In this document: positions 1 through 9,011 of the stretch, in pieces | Layout of the letters: each line of letters opens with the position of its first letter | How positions within the stretch are numbered: position 1 is the stretch's first letter | Origin: an uncultured Nodularia sp. | GTDB taxonomy: Bacteria > Cyanobacteriota > Cyanobacteriia > Cyanobacteriales > Nostocaceae | DNA length: 64,000 nucleotides | Direction of reading: 5' to 3' | NCBI GenBank assembly: GCA_903911355.1 | Contig: CAIWDD010000088.1 | Span: forward strand, 1 to 64,000 | Made by a program: the position numbers and the translations under genes | The notes under the pieces: model-generated | What the model was told of the DNA's origin: nothing | The model's input: only the letters and a program-made list of their open reading frames with translations | The model's database searches: none

Positions 1-20
1 GACTATATCTGTTGTTAAAC

Positions 21-58
21 GCAAAGGGGCGCAAAGGTACGCAAAGGTACGCAAAGGT
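21..58. repeat. short tandem repeat, 10-bp unit
   Basis: Three to four adjoining copies of GCAAAGGTAC, the first diverged (GCAAAGGGGC). It resembles the short tandemly repeated sequences common between genes of heterocystous cyanobacteria. No function can be read from it. Confidence 0.8.
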
Positions 59-148
59 TTATTTTCTATGGCTTTGAGAGGGGGGTTTGTAACGCTTCCC
101 TTGGTGGCGATCGCCTTGATTATTGCATTTAACATCGCCTTACCAGAT

Positions 149-364
149 CCCCGACTTCTGAAACTAAATTATCCCAGACAAACTCTAATGATCTAAGAAG
201 TCGGGGAGCTTGACCACCTCACAGATCCCCGACTTCTTCCATAACCTAGGGAGTTATTGAATATTTGGGAGAGAAGTCGGGGAGCTTAACCACCTCACAG
301 ATCCCCGACTTCTAGCTAAGTTATCTTAGATTATCTCTAATGATGTGAGAAGTCGGGGATCTTA
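149..364. repeat. GATCCCCGACTTCT inverted-repeat cluster (repeat family C), copy 1
   Basis: GATCCCCGACTTCT alternates with its complement AGAAGTCGGGGA three times, so the stretch can fold into several strong hairpins about 45-60 bases long. A related two-hairpin cluster lies at 61605-61750. It fills most of the gene-free stretch before the TPR gene, whose minus-strand reading frame ends just inside it. It may act as a transcription stop, but it is most simply a dispersed intergenic repeat. Confidence 0.85.
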
Positions 365-385
365 CATCTGCACAATAACCATGGA

Positions 386-808
386 CTATTCCTTGATTTG
401 GGATAACAGGGTTTTGATTGTGGGGGTAGATAACAATTTCTGAGCATCACTGATAATTTTATCCCCCCAAAGATTCTTTCTCAAAACTTCCACATCAGCA
501 AAGGTTTTGTCTAGATTTAAGGCTGTTGTGGCTAACTCATAGGCTTTTTCTTGTTGTCCTTGGGTATATAAAGCCACAGCTAAGGCTAGTATAGGTTCTG
601 CCACTTCATTGTTAATTTTTATGGCTTCTTCCCATTGTTTAATAGCGGTGGTTTTATCTCCCTGTTCATATTTAATGAAGCCTATGTTATTAATGGCTGG
701 TAAAAAGCTGATTTGCTTGGGTGTAGTTTCACTCCAACCGGGGGTAGCACTGAGGGTAAATGTCAGTGCTGTTAAGGCTACAGCGCTAGTTAGTTTTGGT
801 AGACCCAT
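386..808 (-). CDS. secreted TPR-repeat protein
   Basis: 140 residues. The first 26 form a signal peptide (basic start, hydrophobic stretch, ending near TPGWS). The rest is about two tetratricopeptide repeats (roughly residues 40-108), with typical spacing in ALAVALYTQGQQEKAYELA. TPR proteins are protein-binding scaffolds, so this one probably acts in the periplasm or thylakoid lumen. The partner is unknown. It stands alone, reading away from the YbjN gene, and its 3' end runs into the repeat cluster. Homologues are short single-copy cyanobacterial proteins without an assigned role. Confidence 0.75.
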   Translation of the reverse strand: MGLPKLTSAVALTALTFTLSATPGWSETTPKQISFLPAINNIGFIKYEQGDKTTAIKQWEEAIKINNEVAEPILALAVALYTQGQQEKAYELATTALNLDKTFADVEVLRKNLWGDKIISDAQKLLSTPTIKTLLSQIKE

Positions 809-993
809 AGTTTTAAGTTGAAATAGATGGGGCGATTACTTAACCGTCCAGGTGGAAATACATAAACCTGTGACGTATATATATTCTACATTGTTCCCAA
901 GGTTTTTGGTTAAATTACTGTTAATTAAGAAAATATCTTGGAGTTTCCCCAGTTATCTTGGTCTGTGTGATATGTGCAGTTGTGAGTTTTAGA

Positions 994-1020
994 CCCCGGA
1001 CTCTTTGAAGAAGTCCGGGT
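994..1020. repeat. hairpin in the gap between the TPR and YbjN genes
   Basis: The arms CCGGACT and AGTCCGG enclose a nine-base loop. It looks like a cousin of the CCCCGACTTCT repeat family. The 350-base gap between the divergent TPR and YbjN genes holds nothing else I can identify. Confidence 0.55.
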
Positions 1021-1161
1021 ACTGCACAAAACTAGGTAGCTTAAACATCCTCTGATGGCGTGGGTCAGATATCACAACTTTCAGCAGCTACAACTAACTT
1101 TACTTATAGGCGATAAAGTATGTGTAGATGCACAAATAACTATCTTGAGGAAAAAATATAT

Positions 1162-1629
1162 ATGACAAACTACCAAGAAACCGTCATCAGTGATGAACTC
1201 AACCCAGAGACAGTGACCATTAACCACATAGAAGTCATTGAAAATGTCATTGAATCTCTAGAACAAGATGATAGCGCCATGGTTAGTCACCCGTCAGGAG
1301 GAGGTTATCTCTGGAAATTTAGGTACGGGACTGTGGACGTATTTGTCCAATTGAATGGACAAAACGACGATGATACGATCACGGTTTGGTCTGCGGTGCT
1401 TAAGTTACCTGCTCGGGATGAGGCTAAGTTAATGCGTCATCTTTTGGAAATGAACTGCTCTAGCACTTTAGAAGCCCGTTTTGGTATTGTTGAAAATCAG
1501 GTAGTGGTGATATCAACACGCACTCTGGAAGATTTATCTCCTGCGGAGGTCTCACGGTTGATTACCATTGTGGCAACTATTGCTGATGAGAATGATGAAG
1601 TTTTGCAATCTGAGTATGGTTCTGCCTAG
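1162..1629 (+). CDS. YbjN domain-containing protein
   Basis: 155 residues from the chosen ATG. A start 14 codons upstream is open, but GAGG at 1147-1150 precedes the ATG at 1162 and the upstream codons look like leader sequence. The fold matches the YbjN/type III secretion chaperone-like family: an acidic N-terminus, a beta-rich centre (WKFRYGTVDVFVQL) and an alpha-helical C-terminal half. In cyanobacteria such proteins are conserved and uncharacterised; a chaperone-like role is inferred from fold only. Monocistronic. Confidence 0.75.
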   Translation: MTNYQETVISDELNPETVTINHIEVIENVIESLEQDDSAMVSHPSGGGYLWKFRYGTVDVFVQLNGQNDDDTITVWSAVLKLPARDEAKLMRHLLEMNCSSTLEARFGIVENQVVVISTRTLEDLSPAEVSRLITIVATIADENDEVLQSEYGSA

Positions 1630-1777
1630 GATTATCTGTGACAAATATAGCAGATTACTTATGTAAGGCGGGTAGTATACCCACTCCACAGGATTTACCC
1701 AGGATTTTTTCGGGGTTTTGCTGCGATTCCTGGGATTTTTGTGATAAAGTGTGTTCTTTGCAACTCTCTAAATATCA

Positions 1778-2524
1778 GTGTTGAACCCAATTGAAAATTG
1801 TCATATTCCGCGGGTGTGGCGACTAATTCCTTGGTTAGAAGCTGCGGGGGATGTGCAGATGGCTATTGACAGATGGTTGTTAGAACAGCATAAATCTGGA
1901 AACCATCCCCCAACCCTGCGATTTTACACCTGGTCGCCACCTGCTATTTCTCTGGGCTATCACCAACGCCAATACCCGGAATTGTGGCAGAATTTGATTT
2001 GGCGAGGACAGCAATTAGACTTGGTGCGCCGTCCTACTGGTGGTAGGGCTGTGTTACATCAAGGTGATTTAACTTATACTGTAGTTACTTCGGGAATTAC
2101 AGGTAATCGTCTACAGGTATATGAGAAAATTTGTGAGTTTTTAATTCAAGGATGGCGATCGCTGGGTGTGGAATTGTCCTATGGTACTGCAGGGCGGGGC
2201 TATATCCACAACCCTAACTGTTTTGGTACGGCCACAAGTGCAGATTTACTCTTACCCAATGGTGCTAAACTCATTGGTAGCGCCCAAGTACAAAAAGGTG
2301 GGGTAATTCTCCAACATGGTTCAATGCCTTTACAGCAGGATGCCCAATTGTTTACTCAGGTATTTGGTACAGAACCTACCACTACTATAGAACTTCCTGG
2401 TAATTTGAGTCTAGATACAATTATCAGCGCCTTGATTACCGCCGCTTGTAATTGCTTTACTATGCAGATACAAGTACAACCCCTTTCCCTGTCTGAATGG
2501 GGGGAAATTACCGCCAAACTTTAA
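1778..2524 (+). CDS. lipoate-protein ligase A family protein
   Basis: 248 residues of the BPL/LplA/LipB catalytic fold. The hallmark is RRPTGGRAVLHQGDLTYTVV (about residues 88-107), the nucleotide and lipoyl-binding loop. GSAQVQKGGVILQHGSMPL (about 168-186) carries the conserved lysine and the glycine-rich turn. Family members attach lipoate or octanoate to the E2 and glycine-cleavage H proteins. It could equally be an octanoyl- or lipoyl-transferase, since the short cyanobacterial forms are not sorted by sequence alone. It begins at GTG, with a TTG as the next codon. Confidence 0.8.
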   Translation: MLNPIENCHIPRVWRLIPWLEAAGDVQMAIDRWLLEQHKSGNHPPTLRFYTWSPPAISLGYHQRQYPELWQNLIWRGQQLDLVRRPTGGRAVLHQGDLTYTVVTSGITGNRLQVYEKICEFLIQGWRSLGVELSYGTAGRGYIHNPNCFGTATSADLLLPNGAKLIGSAQVQKGGVILQHGSMPLQQDAQLFTQVFGTEPTTTIELPGNLSLDTIISALITAACNCFTMQIQVQPLSLSEWGEITAKL

Positions 2525-2596
2525 ACCCCAAGGCAGAATTTTATTTACTGTTAGGATATTTTATCCCGAACCTACAAGCAATTATTTATAACGAAA

Positions 2597-2815
2597 ATGC
2601 CAACTAATATCATCATTCTCGTTGCTGCTGTAATTGTCGCCTTGATTATTTTCCGGGCATTGTTTAAAGTATTAAAAACATTTATTAGTAGTGCGATCGC
2701 TGTTTTTGTGATTATCGTGATTTTGAATACCTTTGGTTTTAGTCCCGACGACCTCATACAAGAAATCAACAAGCTTCCAGAACTTCTCAGCAACTTCTTT
2801 AATGGGGAAACTTGA
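2597..2815 (+). CDS. small membrane protein, cyanobacterial
   Basis: 72 residues with two adjoining hydrophobic segments (about 4-22 and 30-48), then a polar tail rich in Asp, Glu and Asn. It lies 72 bases after the lipoate ligase gene in the same direction, so it may be co-transcribed. I recognise the type as a short conserved cyanobacterial membrane protein but know no function. The antisense frame is a shadow. Confidence 0.6.
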   Translation: MPTNIIILVAAVIVALIIFRALFKVLKTFISSAIAVFVIIVILNTFGFSPDDLIQEINKLPELLSNFFNGET

Positions 2816-2848
2816 AACAATACAGCAGAATTAAGGTAAATAACCTTT

Positions 2849-3030
2849 TAGAGGTTGTTTGTCAAGTCATGATTAGTGTATCAACTATTATTTAACCCCA
2901 CCCTAACCCTCCCCTGGTCAGGGGATGGGACTGGATTTGATTGTTTTTTTTGTGTGTTCCCCAATTCTTCGGTGTTCCCTGTTCCCTGTTCCCTGTTCCC
3001 TGTTCTTTAATACTTTCCCAACAACCTCTA
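2849..3030. mobile_element. MITE-like element (repeat family B), copy 1
   Basis: A 182-bp element with 11-bp perfect terminal inverted repeats, TAGAGGTTGTT at 2849-2859 and its complement at 3020-3030. Inside are a CCCTCCCCTGGTCAGGGG hairpin and a run of TTCCCTG units. A second copy lies at about 47641-47841. The right end supplies the TAG stop codon of the neighbouring site-2 protease gene. The ends resemble those of the IS5-type relic at 25326-25587, which suggests mobilisation by that transposase type. Confidence 0.75.
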
Positions 3031-4221
3031 ATGTGTGATTGACTTAGCAATTGTTCCTAATTGCAAACCTGGGGGATAGCTACCATCTTCCTTAATACGC
3101 TCAACATCGTCATCAGTAAGGCGTAAATTTAGTTTTTGCGCCAACTCCCGCACAATATCCCCCCGGTCAATCACACCCGCAACTGTACCAGCTGGCGAAA
3201 GCACGGTAATTCGCGGTAAATGCTCATTCTCCAGCTTGTTAATCACCTCAGCTAAAGAAGTCGATTCAGCTACGGAGGGGATTTCTGTTAAGGGATGCAC
3301 TATAGTTTGTAGAGTGCGGTTTTCCCATTCACCTCTTTCTACCAGGCGTAAATCATCAATACTAACCATACCCTGATAACGCCCATCAGCTACAGCAAAG
3401 TAGATATTGGGGGCGTTAGTATCCAATAGGTAAGAGTCAGCAAAATTACGTAAACTTTGACCCACATCAACTACGCGGAAATCACGAGTCATCCCATCCC
3501 TGGCTAATAACTTCAGCAAAGTTTCTTGTAACGTGGTTACACGGTCATAGCTGTTAGCATTACGCACAGCAAACCAACCAATTAAAGCAATCCATAAGCC
3601 AGTAATTAACTCACTAGTCAAAAAGTCTACAACAAATCCCAAGGCGATCGCACTGTAACCTAAAATTTGCCCAGCCCTCGCAGCCCAGTGTACAGCTTGA
3701 AAGCGGTCCCCTGTCATTTGCCACACCGCAGCCTTCAATACTTGTCCACCATCTAGAGGTAAACCGGGAATAAGGTTAAACAGGGCGACAACTAAATTAA
3801 TTCTTGCCAAGTCTGTAACCATAGCCGACACAGGGCTAGTTGCCGGTGTAATGTTAGTAGTTACACTAAACAGCAAAAATAGGGCAATACTTACCAAAGG
3901 CCCAGCGATGGCGACTTGAAACGCCTTAGCGGGGGTTTTTGATTCCTCTTCTATAGCCGCAATACCACCAAAGAGAAAGAGAGTAATAGAATTAACTTTA
4001 ATTCCTTGCGATCGCGCTGCCAAGCTGTGACCCAACTCATGTAATAATACTGAAGTAAACAGCAGCAGTGCCATGACTATCCCCGCACTCCAAGCAATGG
4101 TAGTACCCCATTGCTGGTAAGCCATACTAAAGTTAAGGGTAGCTATCCCCAAAACTATAAACCATAGTGGATCTAAAAATAGTGGGATGCCAAATAAAGA
4201 GCCAATTTTCCAACTTTGCAT
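3028..4221 (-). CDS. site-2 protease family membrane metalloprotease with CBS pair
   Basis: 397 residues. The first about 220 are multi-spanning membrane protein with the zinc-binding motif HELGH at residues 61-65 and the third ligand in LIPGLPLDGGQVL (about 150-162), both hallmarks of the M50B rhomboid-like/S2P group. A pair of CBS domains follows (about 250-390), probably sensing adenine nucleotides. Such proteases cut membrane proteins within the bilayer, for example anti-sigma factors; the substrate here is unknown. The stop codon TAG is shared with the terminal repeat of the adjacent MITE, so the original C-terminus may have been trimmed or changed by that insertion. Confidence 0.9.
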   Translation of the reverse strand: MQSWKIGSLFGIPLFLDPLWFIVLGIATLNFSMAYQQWGTTIAWSAGIVMALLLFTSVLLHELGHSLAARSQGIKVNSITLFLFGGIAAIEEESKTPAKAFQVAIAGPLVSIALFLLFSVTTNITPATSPVSAMVTDLARINLVVALFNLIPGLPLDGGQVLKAAVWQMTGDRFQAVHWAARAGQILGYSAIALGFVVDFLTSELITGLWIALIGWFAVRNANSYDRVTTLQETLLKLLARDGMTRDFRVVDVGQSLRNFADSYLLDTNAPNIYFAVADGRYQGMVSIDDLRLVERGEWENRTLQTIVHPLTEIPSVAESTSLAEVINKLENEHLPRITVLSPAGTVAGVIDRGDIVRELAQKLNLRLTDDDVERIKEDGSYPPGLQLGTIAKSITH

Positions 4222-4439
4222 GATCTTGTCCTAGTTGAGTGTTCACTGATAACTGTCAACCGCCAGCAGTTAACCGTCAACATATTTGTCTGTGTGATGA
4301 GCGACAACCAGATACCTTACTTCTAGGTTGACATAGAATTAACCCCCAGTACAAATGACTGAGGGTGGGGATTTCCGCCGTGTGATATCCGATTGACCTA
4401 GATTCCCAATACTTGGGGCTAATGTGGACAGAAACAAAA

Positions 4440-4718
4440 TTAAATAATACCCAGATTAGTCAGTCCCAAAACCGCACCCACACCAATGATATGACCAGCA
4501 CTCATAGCCGCCAAGAAGCAGCCAATACTAGGATTATTGAACAATCCCGACAAAGGTAAAGGCATTTTATTACCCACCTGTGGGTAACTAATAGTGCGGG
4601 GGATAATTAAAAGACATAACAGACAACTGCCAATAATAATAGGAGTAACAATCGAATTCCATGTAGTACCAGTGTTGGGAACCGTCACTTGAACTGTTAA
4701 TAACATTGATGAGATCAT
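4440..4718 (-). CDS. psaK: photosystem I subunit PsaK
   Basis: 92 residues with two membrane helices, the second carrying the family signature [20 protein letters not shown] at the C-terminus. PsaK (subunit X) sits at the outer edge of the photosystem I core, binds chlorophyll and helps energy transfer from antennae. Length fits the family (about 85-90). A second ATG four codons in is an alternative start. It is divergent from trpF, with a dispersed repeat between them. Cyanobacteria often carry more than one psaK; which paralogue this is cannot be told from the window. Confidence 0.88.
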   Translation of the reverse strand: MISSMLLTVQVTVPNTGTTWNSIVTPIIIGSCLLCLLIIPRTISYPQVGNKMPLPLSGLFNNPSIGCFLAAMSAGHIIGVGAVLGLTNLGII

Positions 4719-4817
4719 AGTTCTTTGTCAGAGATATACAAGCTGATGTAGCTATAGTCCTCCTGAAGAAGTTCCTCCATCCTCCATCAAAGGTTAGGTT
4801 AGTATTTATCTTGTAGA

Positions 4818-4943
4818 TATAGCATTTCCCATGCTCGTGAGGTACAAAGTTGTTTAGTTTCAGGGAACAGGGAACAGGGAACAGGGAATAGGGAATAGGG
4901 AATAGGCAATTGATGTGTACTTCATTAGCCTGAAAAAGGCTTT
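4818..4943 (+). repeat. dispersed repeat family A, copy 1
   Basis: It begins TATAGCATTTCCCATGCTCG, continues through GAGGTAC and several GGGAACA units, and ends in TGTACTTCATTAGCC followed by a short AGCC/GGCT hairpin. Copies lie at 41869-41966 (reverse) and 52702-52806. It directly precedes trpF, and its end is about 10 bases from the trpF start, so it may carry part of the trpF leader. Confidence 0.85.
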
Positions 4944-4952
4944 AAAATTCAT

Positions 4953-5597
4953 ATGCGGGTAAAAATTTGCGGCATTACTCAACCACAACAGTCTGTAGCG
5001 ATCGCTTCCCTAGGTGCAACCGCACTAGGATTTATATGTGTACCCACATCGCCCCGCTACGTTACCTCAGAGCAAATTCAGGCCGCGGTGGCGCAATTAC
5101 CGGCAAATATTGACAAAATCGGGGTTTTTGCCAAGGCTAGCATTCCTGAAATTATCCAGATAGTCAAGAGTGCTGGATTGACTGGTGTACAGTTACACGC
5201 AGACGAAACCCCAGAATTTTGCTGTATTTTACGTCAAAGTCTGCCCAATATAGAAATCATCAAAGCTTTTAGAATTCGCAGTTTAGAGAACCTAATGGCA
5301 ACAGCCAACTATACAGACAATATAGACACAATACTACTAGATGCCTATCATCCCCAACAATTAGGAGGCACTGGACAAACTTTAGACTGGGAAATGTTAG
5401 AGAAATTTAGACCTAATTGTCCTTGGTTCTTAGCTGGGGGACTAACCCCAGATAATATAGTAGCTGCATTAAGTCAAGTCAAACCCGATGGTATAGATTT
5501 ATCTAGCGGTGTAGAAATTAAACCAGGAGATAAAGATTTAAACAAAGTAGCGCTGCTGTTTGAGAGATTAGGGAAACCATCTTGCTCACCCACATGA
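4953..5597 (+). CDS. trpF: phosphoribosylanthranilate isomerase
   Basis: 214 residues, a full (beta/alpha)8 barrel. The N-terminal MRVKICGIT holds the catalytic cysteine (Cys6). The second catalytic residue is the Asp of TILLDAYHP, and GGTGQTLDW and [11 protein letters not shown] form the phosphate-binding turns. The enzyme converts N-(5-phosphoribosyl)anthranilate to CdRP, the third step of tryptophan synthesis. It is a lone gene, as is usual in cyanobacteria where trp genes are scattered. It is convergent with the following SDR gene. Confidence 0.95.
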   Translation: MRVKICGITQPQQSVAIASLGATALGFICVPTSPRYVTSEQIQAAVAQLPANIDKIGVFAKASIPEIIQIVKSAGLTGVQLHADETPEFCCILRQSLPNIEIIKAFRIRSLENLMATANYTDNIDTILLDAYHPQQLGGTGQTLDWEMLEKFRPNCPWFLAGGLTPDNIVAALSQVKPDGIDLSSGVEIKPGDKDLNKVALLFERLGKPSCSPT

Positions 5598-5632
5598 GTT
5601 AAATAAATACCCAGTACTCAAGATTTTAGACT

Positions 5633-6355
5633 TTAAAGAGCGCCAGCACTGGGCATGAGGGTTAATTCATCAATGACAGCTTGCTGTGGTAGTAAGGCTG
5701 TGTAGAGAATTGACTGAGCAACGATTTCTGGCGTTAACATTTTTGAACGGTCAAAATCCGACTGTACGGTGTCTGTATCCCACAATTCCGTATTCACAGC
5801 ACCAGGGCAAATTGCAGTGACCCGAATCCCATGGATACGTTCTTCTTGTGCTAGGGTTTGACCCATGGCCAGTAAGCCCGCTTTACTGACGCTGTAAGCT
5901 CCCCAACCAGGAAAAGCTTGCTTTCCGGCAATGGAGGCGACGTTAATAATCATACCTTGTTTTGCTTGTCTCATTCCCGGCAAGATAGCCATACAGCATT
6001 CAAATACGCTGGTGAGGTTCAAGTTAATGACTTGCTGCCAATCTTTTAGGGGGGTTTCACTTAAGTTTGCTGTGTATGCTATACCGGCATTGTTGACTAA
6101 GATATCTATGCCGCCAAAATCAAGGGCGATGTCTTGAATTGCTGCTTTTACTTGAGACACATTAGCCAAATCCACAGGGTAAGCCTTGGCTGCTACTCCT
6201 GTATCCCTAGCTGCTGCGGCTACTATCTCCAACTTGTCTAAAGAACGGCTGACTAAAGCCACATCAATTCCCGCCTTGGCAAAGGCTAATGCCGTTGCTT
6301 TGCCAATTCCACTACTAGCCCCAGTAATTAGGGCGCGTCGTTTTTCCCAACTCAT
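5633..6355 (-). CDS. short-chain dehydrogenase/reductase
   Basis: 240 residues of the classical SDR fold. GASSGIGKA (about 12-20) is the NADP(H)-binding glycine motif, NNAG is near residue 88, and the catalytic Ser-Tyr-Lys set includes YSVSK (about 153-157). The arginine in SRSLDKL after beta-2 favours NADPH. It lies downstream of accA in the same direction with a terminator between, and completes a run ado-aar-accA-SDR. A role in fatty-acid or hydrocarbon metabolism is possible from context only; the substrate is unknown. Confidence 0.85.
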   Translation of the reverse strand: MSWEKRRALITGASSGIGKATALAFAKAGIDVALVSRSLDKLEIVAAAARDTGVAAKAYPVDLANVSQVKAAIQDIALDFGGIDILVNNAGIAYTANLSETPLKDWQQVINLNLTSVFECCMAILPGMRQAKQGMIINVASIAGKQAFPGWGAYSVSKAGLLAMGQTLAQEERIHGIRVTAICPGAVNTELWDTDTVQSDFDRSKMLTPEIVAQSILYTALLPQQAVIDELTLMPSAGAL

Positions 6356-6501
6356 GCTTTCTCCAAATTTTTGCGCAACTAATTATGGAAATTTTGGGGC
6401 TTGTTAAAGTAATTTTCAGCAAGTAATTTTTAGTAAATTATCAGTGATTACTCAAGAGCAGACAAACCACCCGCTAAATCCAGTTGATTTGCTAAAAATA
6501 C

Positions 6502-6552
6502 AAAAAACCTATGGCTGTTGAAATTTTTAACCATCTTTGGGTAGCCATAGGT
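6502..6552 (-). terminator. intrinsic terminator of accA
   Basis: On the minus strand, a stem of ACCTATGGCT paired with AGCCATAGGT is followed at once by TTTTTTG. It lies 45 bases past the accA stop codon and separates accA from the SDR gene. Confidence 0.85.
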
Positions 6553-6596
6553 ATTATAGCATTGCCGATGAGCAATGGGGTTATTTTCTGGTGATA

Positions 6597-7577
6597 TCAG
6601 TGGATAGATTCAGTAAAAACACCAATTTTGCGGAATTTTTCATAGCGCAGTTGCCGGCGCTCTTGAGATGTTAAGCGGTTGAGTTCTTCCAAGTTGTCTA
6701 ATAAGCTTTGCTTAAGAGTTCTGGCGGCTTCTAGGGGGTCGGAATGAGCGCCACCAATGGGTTCAGGTAATATCTCGTCAATGATACCCAAGTTTTTTAG
6801 GTCGTGGGAAATGATTTTTAAAGCCACAGCTGCTTGGGGGGATTTGCTGGCATCTTTCCACAAAATCGCCGCGCAGGCTTCAGGGGTGGCAACGGTATAA
6901 ACGGCGTGTTCAAACATCATCAGGCGATCGCCCACGCCAATACCTAAAGCGCCACCAGATCCACCTTCGCCGATGACTGTGCAGATAATAGGCACATCAA
7001 AACAAAACATTTCCCGTAAATTATAGGCGATGGCTTCTCCTTGACCTTGATGTTCAGCTTCTATACCCGCCCAAGCCCCTGGGGTGTCGATGAAAGTTAT
7101 AATCGGCATCCCAAACTTGTGAGCGTGTTCCATCAAGCGCAGGGCTTTCCGGTAACCACCGGGGGAAGCCATACCGAAATTACGGGCGACATTATCCTTG
7201 GTGTCGCGGCCTTTTTGATGACCTAACATCACCACTGGCTGCCCGCCCAAACGACCTACACCACCAACTAAAGCCGGATCGTCACCACCACAGCGATCGC
7301 CATGTAACTCCATCCACTCATCACTGATGGACTGGATATAGTCAAGTGTACTAGGGCGACGAGGATGACGAGCAACTTGCAGACGTTGGGAAGGCGATAA
7401 ATTACTAAAAATTTCTTCCCGTAGTTGCATAGCCCGTGTTTCTAATTTGCGAATTTCACCAGAAACATCAACGCCATTTTCTGCTGCCAGTTGCCGAATC
7501 TGATCAATTCGGTTTGCCAGTTCTGCTAGTGGCTTTTCAAAATCTAACAGTAGTGGTTTGCGCTCGGTAGTTGGCAT
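6597..7577 (-). CDS. accA: acetyl-CoA carboxylase carboxyltransferase, alpha subunit
   Basis: 326 residues, full length for AccA. The N-terminal helical region ([18 protein letters not shown]) is followed by the crotonase-fold core with [18 protein letters not shown] and [15 protein letters not shown], which forms the oxyanion hole and the CoA site. With AccD it transfers the carboxyl group from biotin carrier protein to acetyl-CoA, giving malonyl-CoA for fatty-acid synthesis. It lies just downstream of aar and ado, a conserved cyanobacterial order that places malonyl-CoA supply beside alkane synthesis. Confidence 0.96.
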   Translation of the reverse strand: MPTTERKPLLLDFEKPLAELANRIDQIRQLAAENGVDVSGEIRKLETRAMQLREEIFSNLSPSQRLQVARHPRRPSTLDYIQSISDEWMELHGDRCGGDDPALVGGVGRLGGQPVVMLGHQKGRDTKDNVARNFGMASPGGYRKALRLMEHAHKFGMPIITFIDTPGAWAGIEAEHQGQGEAIAYNLREMFCFDVPIICTVIGEGGSGGALGIGVGDRLMMFEHAVYTVATPEACAAILWKDASKSPQAAVALKIISHDLKNLGIIDEILPEPIGGAHSDPLEAARTLKQSLLDNLEELNRLTSQERRQLRYEKFRKIGVFTESIH

Positions 7578-7677
7578 CTTACAAATTCAGAGTTTTGAGT
7601 GTTAATTTTCCCCGTCCTTCAGGGCGGGGCATAGGGTGGGGATGTTGGGACTGACTATAGGCATTTGTTCCAAGTCA

Positions 7678-8715
7678 CTAGTTAAGCACTAATGACTCAA
7701 CTAGCAGTGGTCTAAACCCGTGTTTTAGAGATGCTTGACCAATCTGCTCCATTTTGTCTACGGTAATCTGATTGCGCCCCCAAGAAAAGTTCGTGTATAA
7801 CTTCTCAAATTCAAGCAGCATTGATTCAGCAAAGCAAGCGAACAACTGGCGTGTGGGAACATCCATATTGACTATTTTCATAATTTTCCAGTCAATATCG
7901 AGAGAATGTTCCACAATGCCACCGTTTAGCACATGAACCCCACTCTGCTGAATTTTAGTAGCTAAATTTTTCGGATAGCCACCGTCAATCAGCAAACAAG
8001 GCTGCTTCAAGACTTGAAAATCAATTTCCAGACCTTTGGGCATACTGGCGACCCAAACGACGATATCAGCTTGGGGGAGTGCTTCATCTAAACCCATAAT
8101 TTTCCCCCTTCCCAATTCGGCTTGTAACTCTGTCAGACGTTCATGGTTACGGGCGATGAGCAAAAGTTCCTTGACATCTGTTCTGATATTAAGCCAGCGT
8201 GTCACTGCACTGCCAATATCTCCAGTAGCGCCACATATAGCAACAGTCGCTTTCGACAAATCAATTCCTATTTGTTTTGACGCTTGTTCCACCTGGCGAC
8301 AAATGACGTAGGCTGTGTGAGTATTCCCGGTGGTGAAGCGTTCAAACTCTAGTTTGATGTTGCGGACTTGCCTAAATTGCTCCAATTTAAAGTTTTCAAA
8401 AATAATTGAGGAAAATCCCCCCAAGGCAGTAATATTTATGCCATGCTTTTGAGCATGAGCCATGGCGTTGAGAATTTTGCGTGTTGCTGCCTTTATGCGC
8501 CGATTGGCTAGCATTTCCGGCAAAAAACAAGATTCTACATACTGTCCTTGAATTGTCTGCCCAGTTACACTGGTAACCGTGATTTCATCGACAATTTGGG
8601 GCGGGGCGCTGCACCAAAAATCTAACCCTTGATCGGCATATTCTGGGTAACCCAATTCTTTGGCTACCGCTTGTGCGTGTTCTAAACTAGTCAAATGTCC
8701 AATTAGACCAAACAT
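7678..8715 (-). CDS. aar: long-chain acyl-ACP reductase (alkane synthesis)
   Basis: 345 residues from the ATG that gives [14 protein letters not shown], the usual N-terminus of this family. A TTG 22 codons upstream is open but gives an atypical extension. It contains a Rossmann motif ([16 protein letters not shown], about residues 165-180) for NADPH and a cysteine in VESCFLPEM (near residue 108), which family knowledge makes the thioester-forming residue. The enzyme reduces fatty acyl-ACP to the aldehyde that ADO turns into alkane. It is followed by accA. Confidence 0.95.
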   Translation of the reverse strand: MFGLIGHLTSLEHAQAVAKELGYPEYADQGLDFWCSAPPQIVDEITVTSVTGQTIQGQYVESCFLPEMLANRRIKAATRKILNAMAHAQKHGINITALGGFSSIIFENFKLEQFRQVRNIKLEFERFTTGNTHTAYVICRQVEQASKQIGIDLSKATVAICGATGDIGSAVTRWLNIRTDVKELLLIARNHERLTELQAELGRGKIMGLDEALPQADIVVWVASMPKGLEIDFQVLKQPCLLIDGGYPKNLATKIQQSGVHVLNGGIVEHSLDIDWKIMKIVNMDVPTRQLFACFAESMLLEFEKLYTNFSWGRNQITVDKMEQIGQASLKHGFRPLLVESLVLN

Positions 8716-9011
8716 GTATTGATGTATTAGGCGTATGCTTTGTCGAAAGCGTTGAATAAGTGGGGAAGAACTAAATACCAAGGAATTCGTAATATTGCCT
8801 TTTTCTTTTTCGCTTCGGAAACCCTAGGCCAACGGAAATACCGGGGAAAAGTAATTCTTCATTAAGAAAATCTTAATGTATTCTGGTTTCAAATTAATAT
8901 CACTCTCACAAGGATGAAACAAAGCGTAAGATGCATCACGGAGAAAACTAGGCAGTGCTAAATTCCGGTAAGTATTTTAAATTCCGTATTTTGCCTGCCT
9001 CTAGGCACTTA

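Noticed and set aside
68-196. 43-codon plus-strand frame MALRGGFVTL...
   Set aside because: Its 3' half is the GATCCCCGACTTCT repeat and its start follows a tandem repeat, with no ribosome site; probably chance.
2572-2820. Minus-strand frame opposite the small membrane protein gene
   Set aside because: Mirror of a hydrophobic coding region; low-complexity translation.
2940-3010. TTCCCTG runs considered as CRISPR-like repeats
   Set aside because: Units are 7 bp, directly adjoining, without spacers; they are part of the MITE-like element. No CRISPR array or cas gene is visible in the window.
8716-8781. 22-codon extension of aar from TTG
   Set aside because: Family members begin at MFGLIGHL; no ribosome site for TTG.
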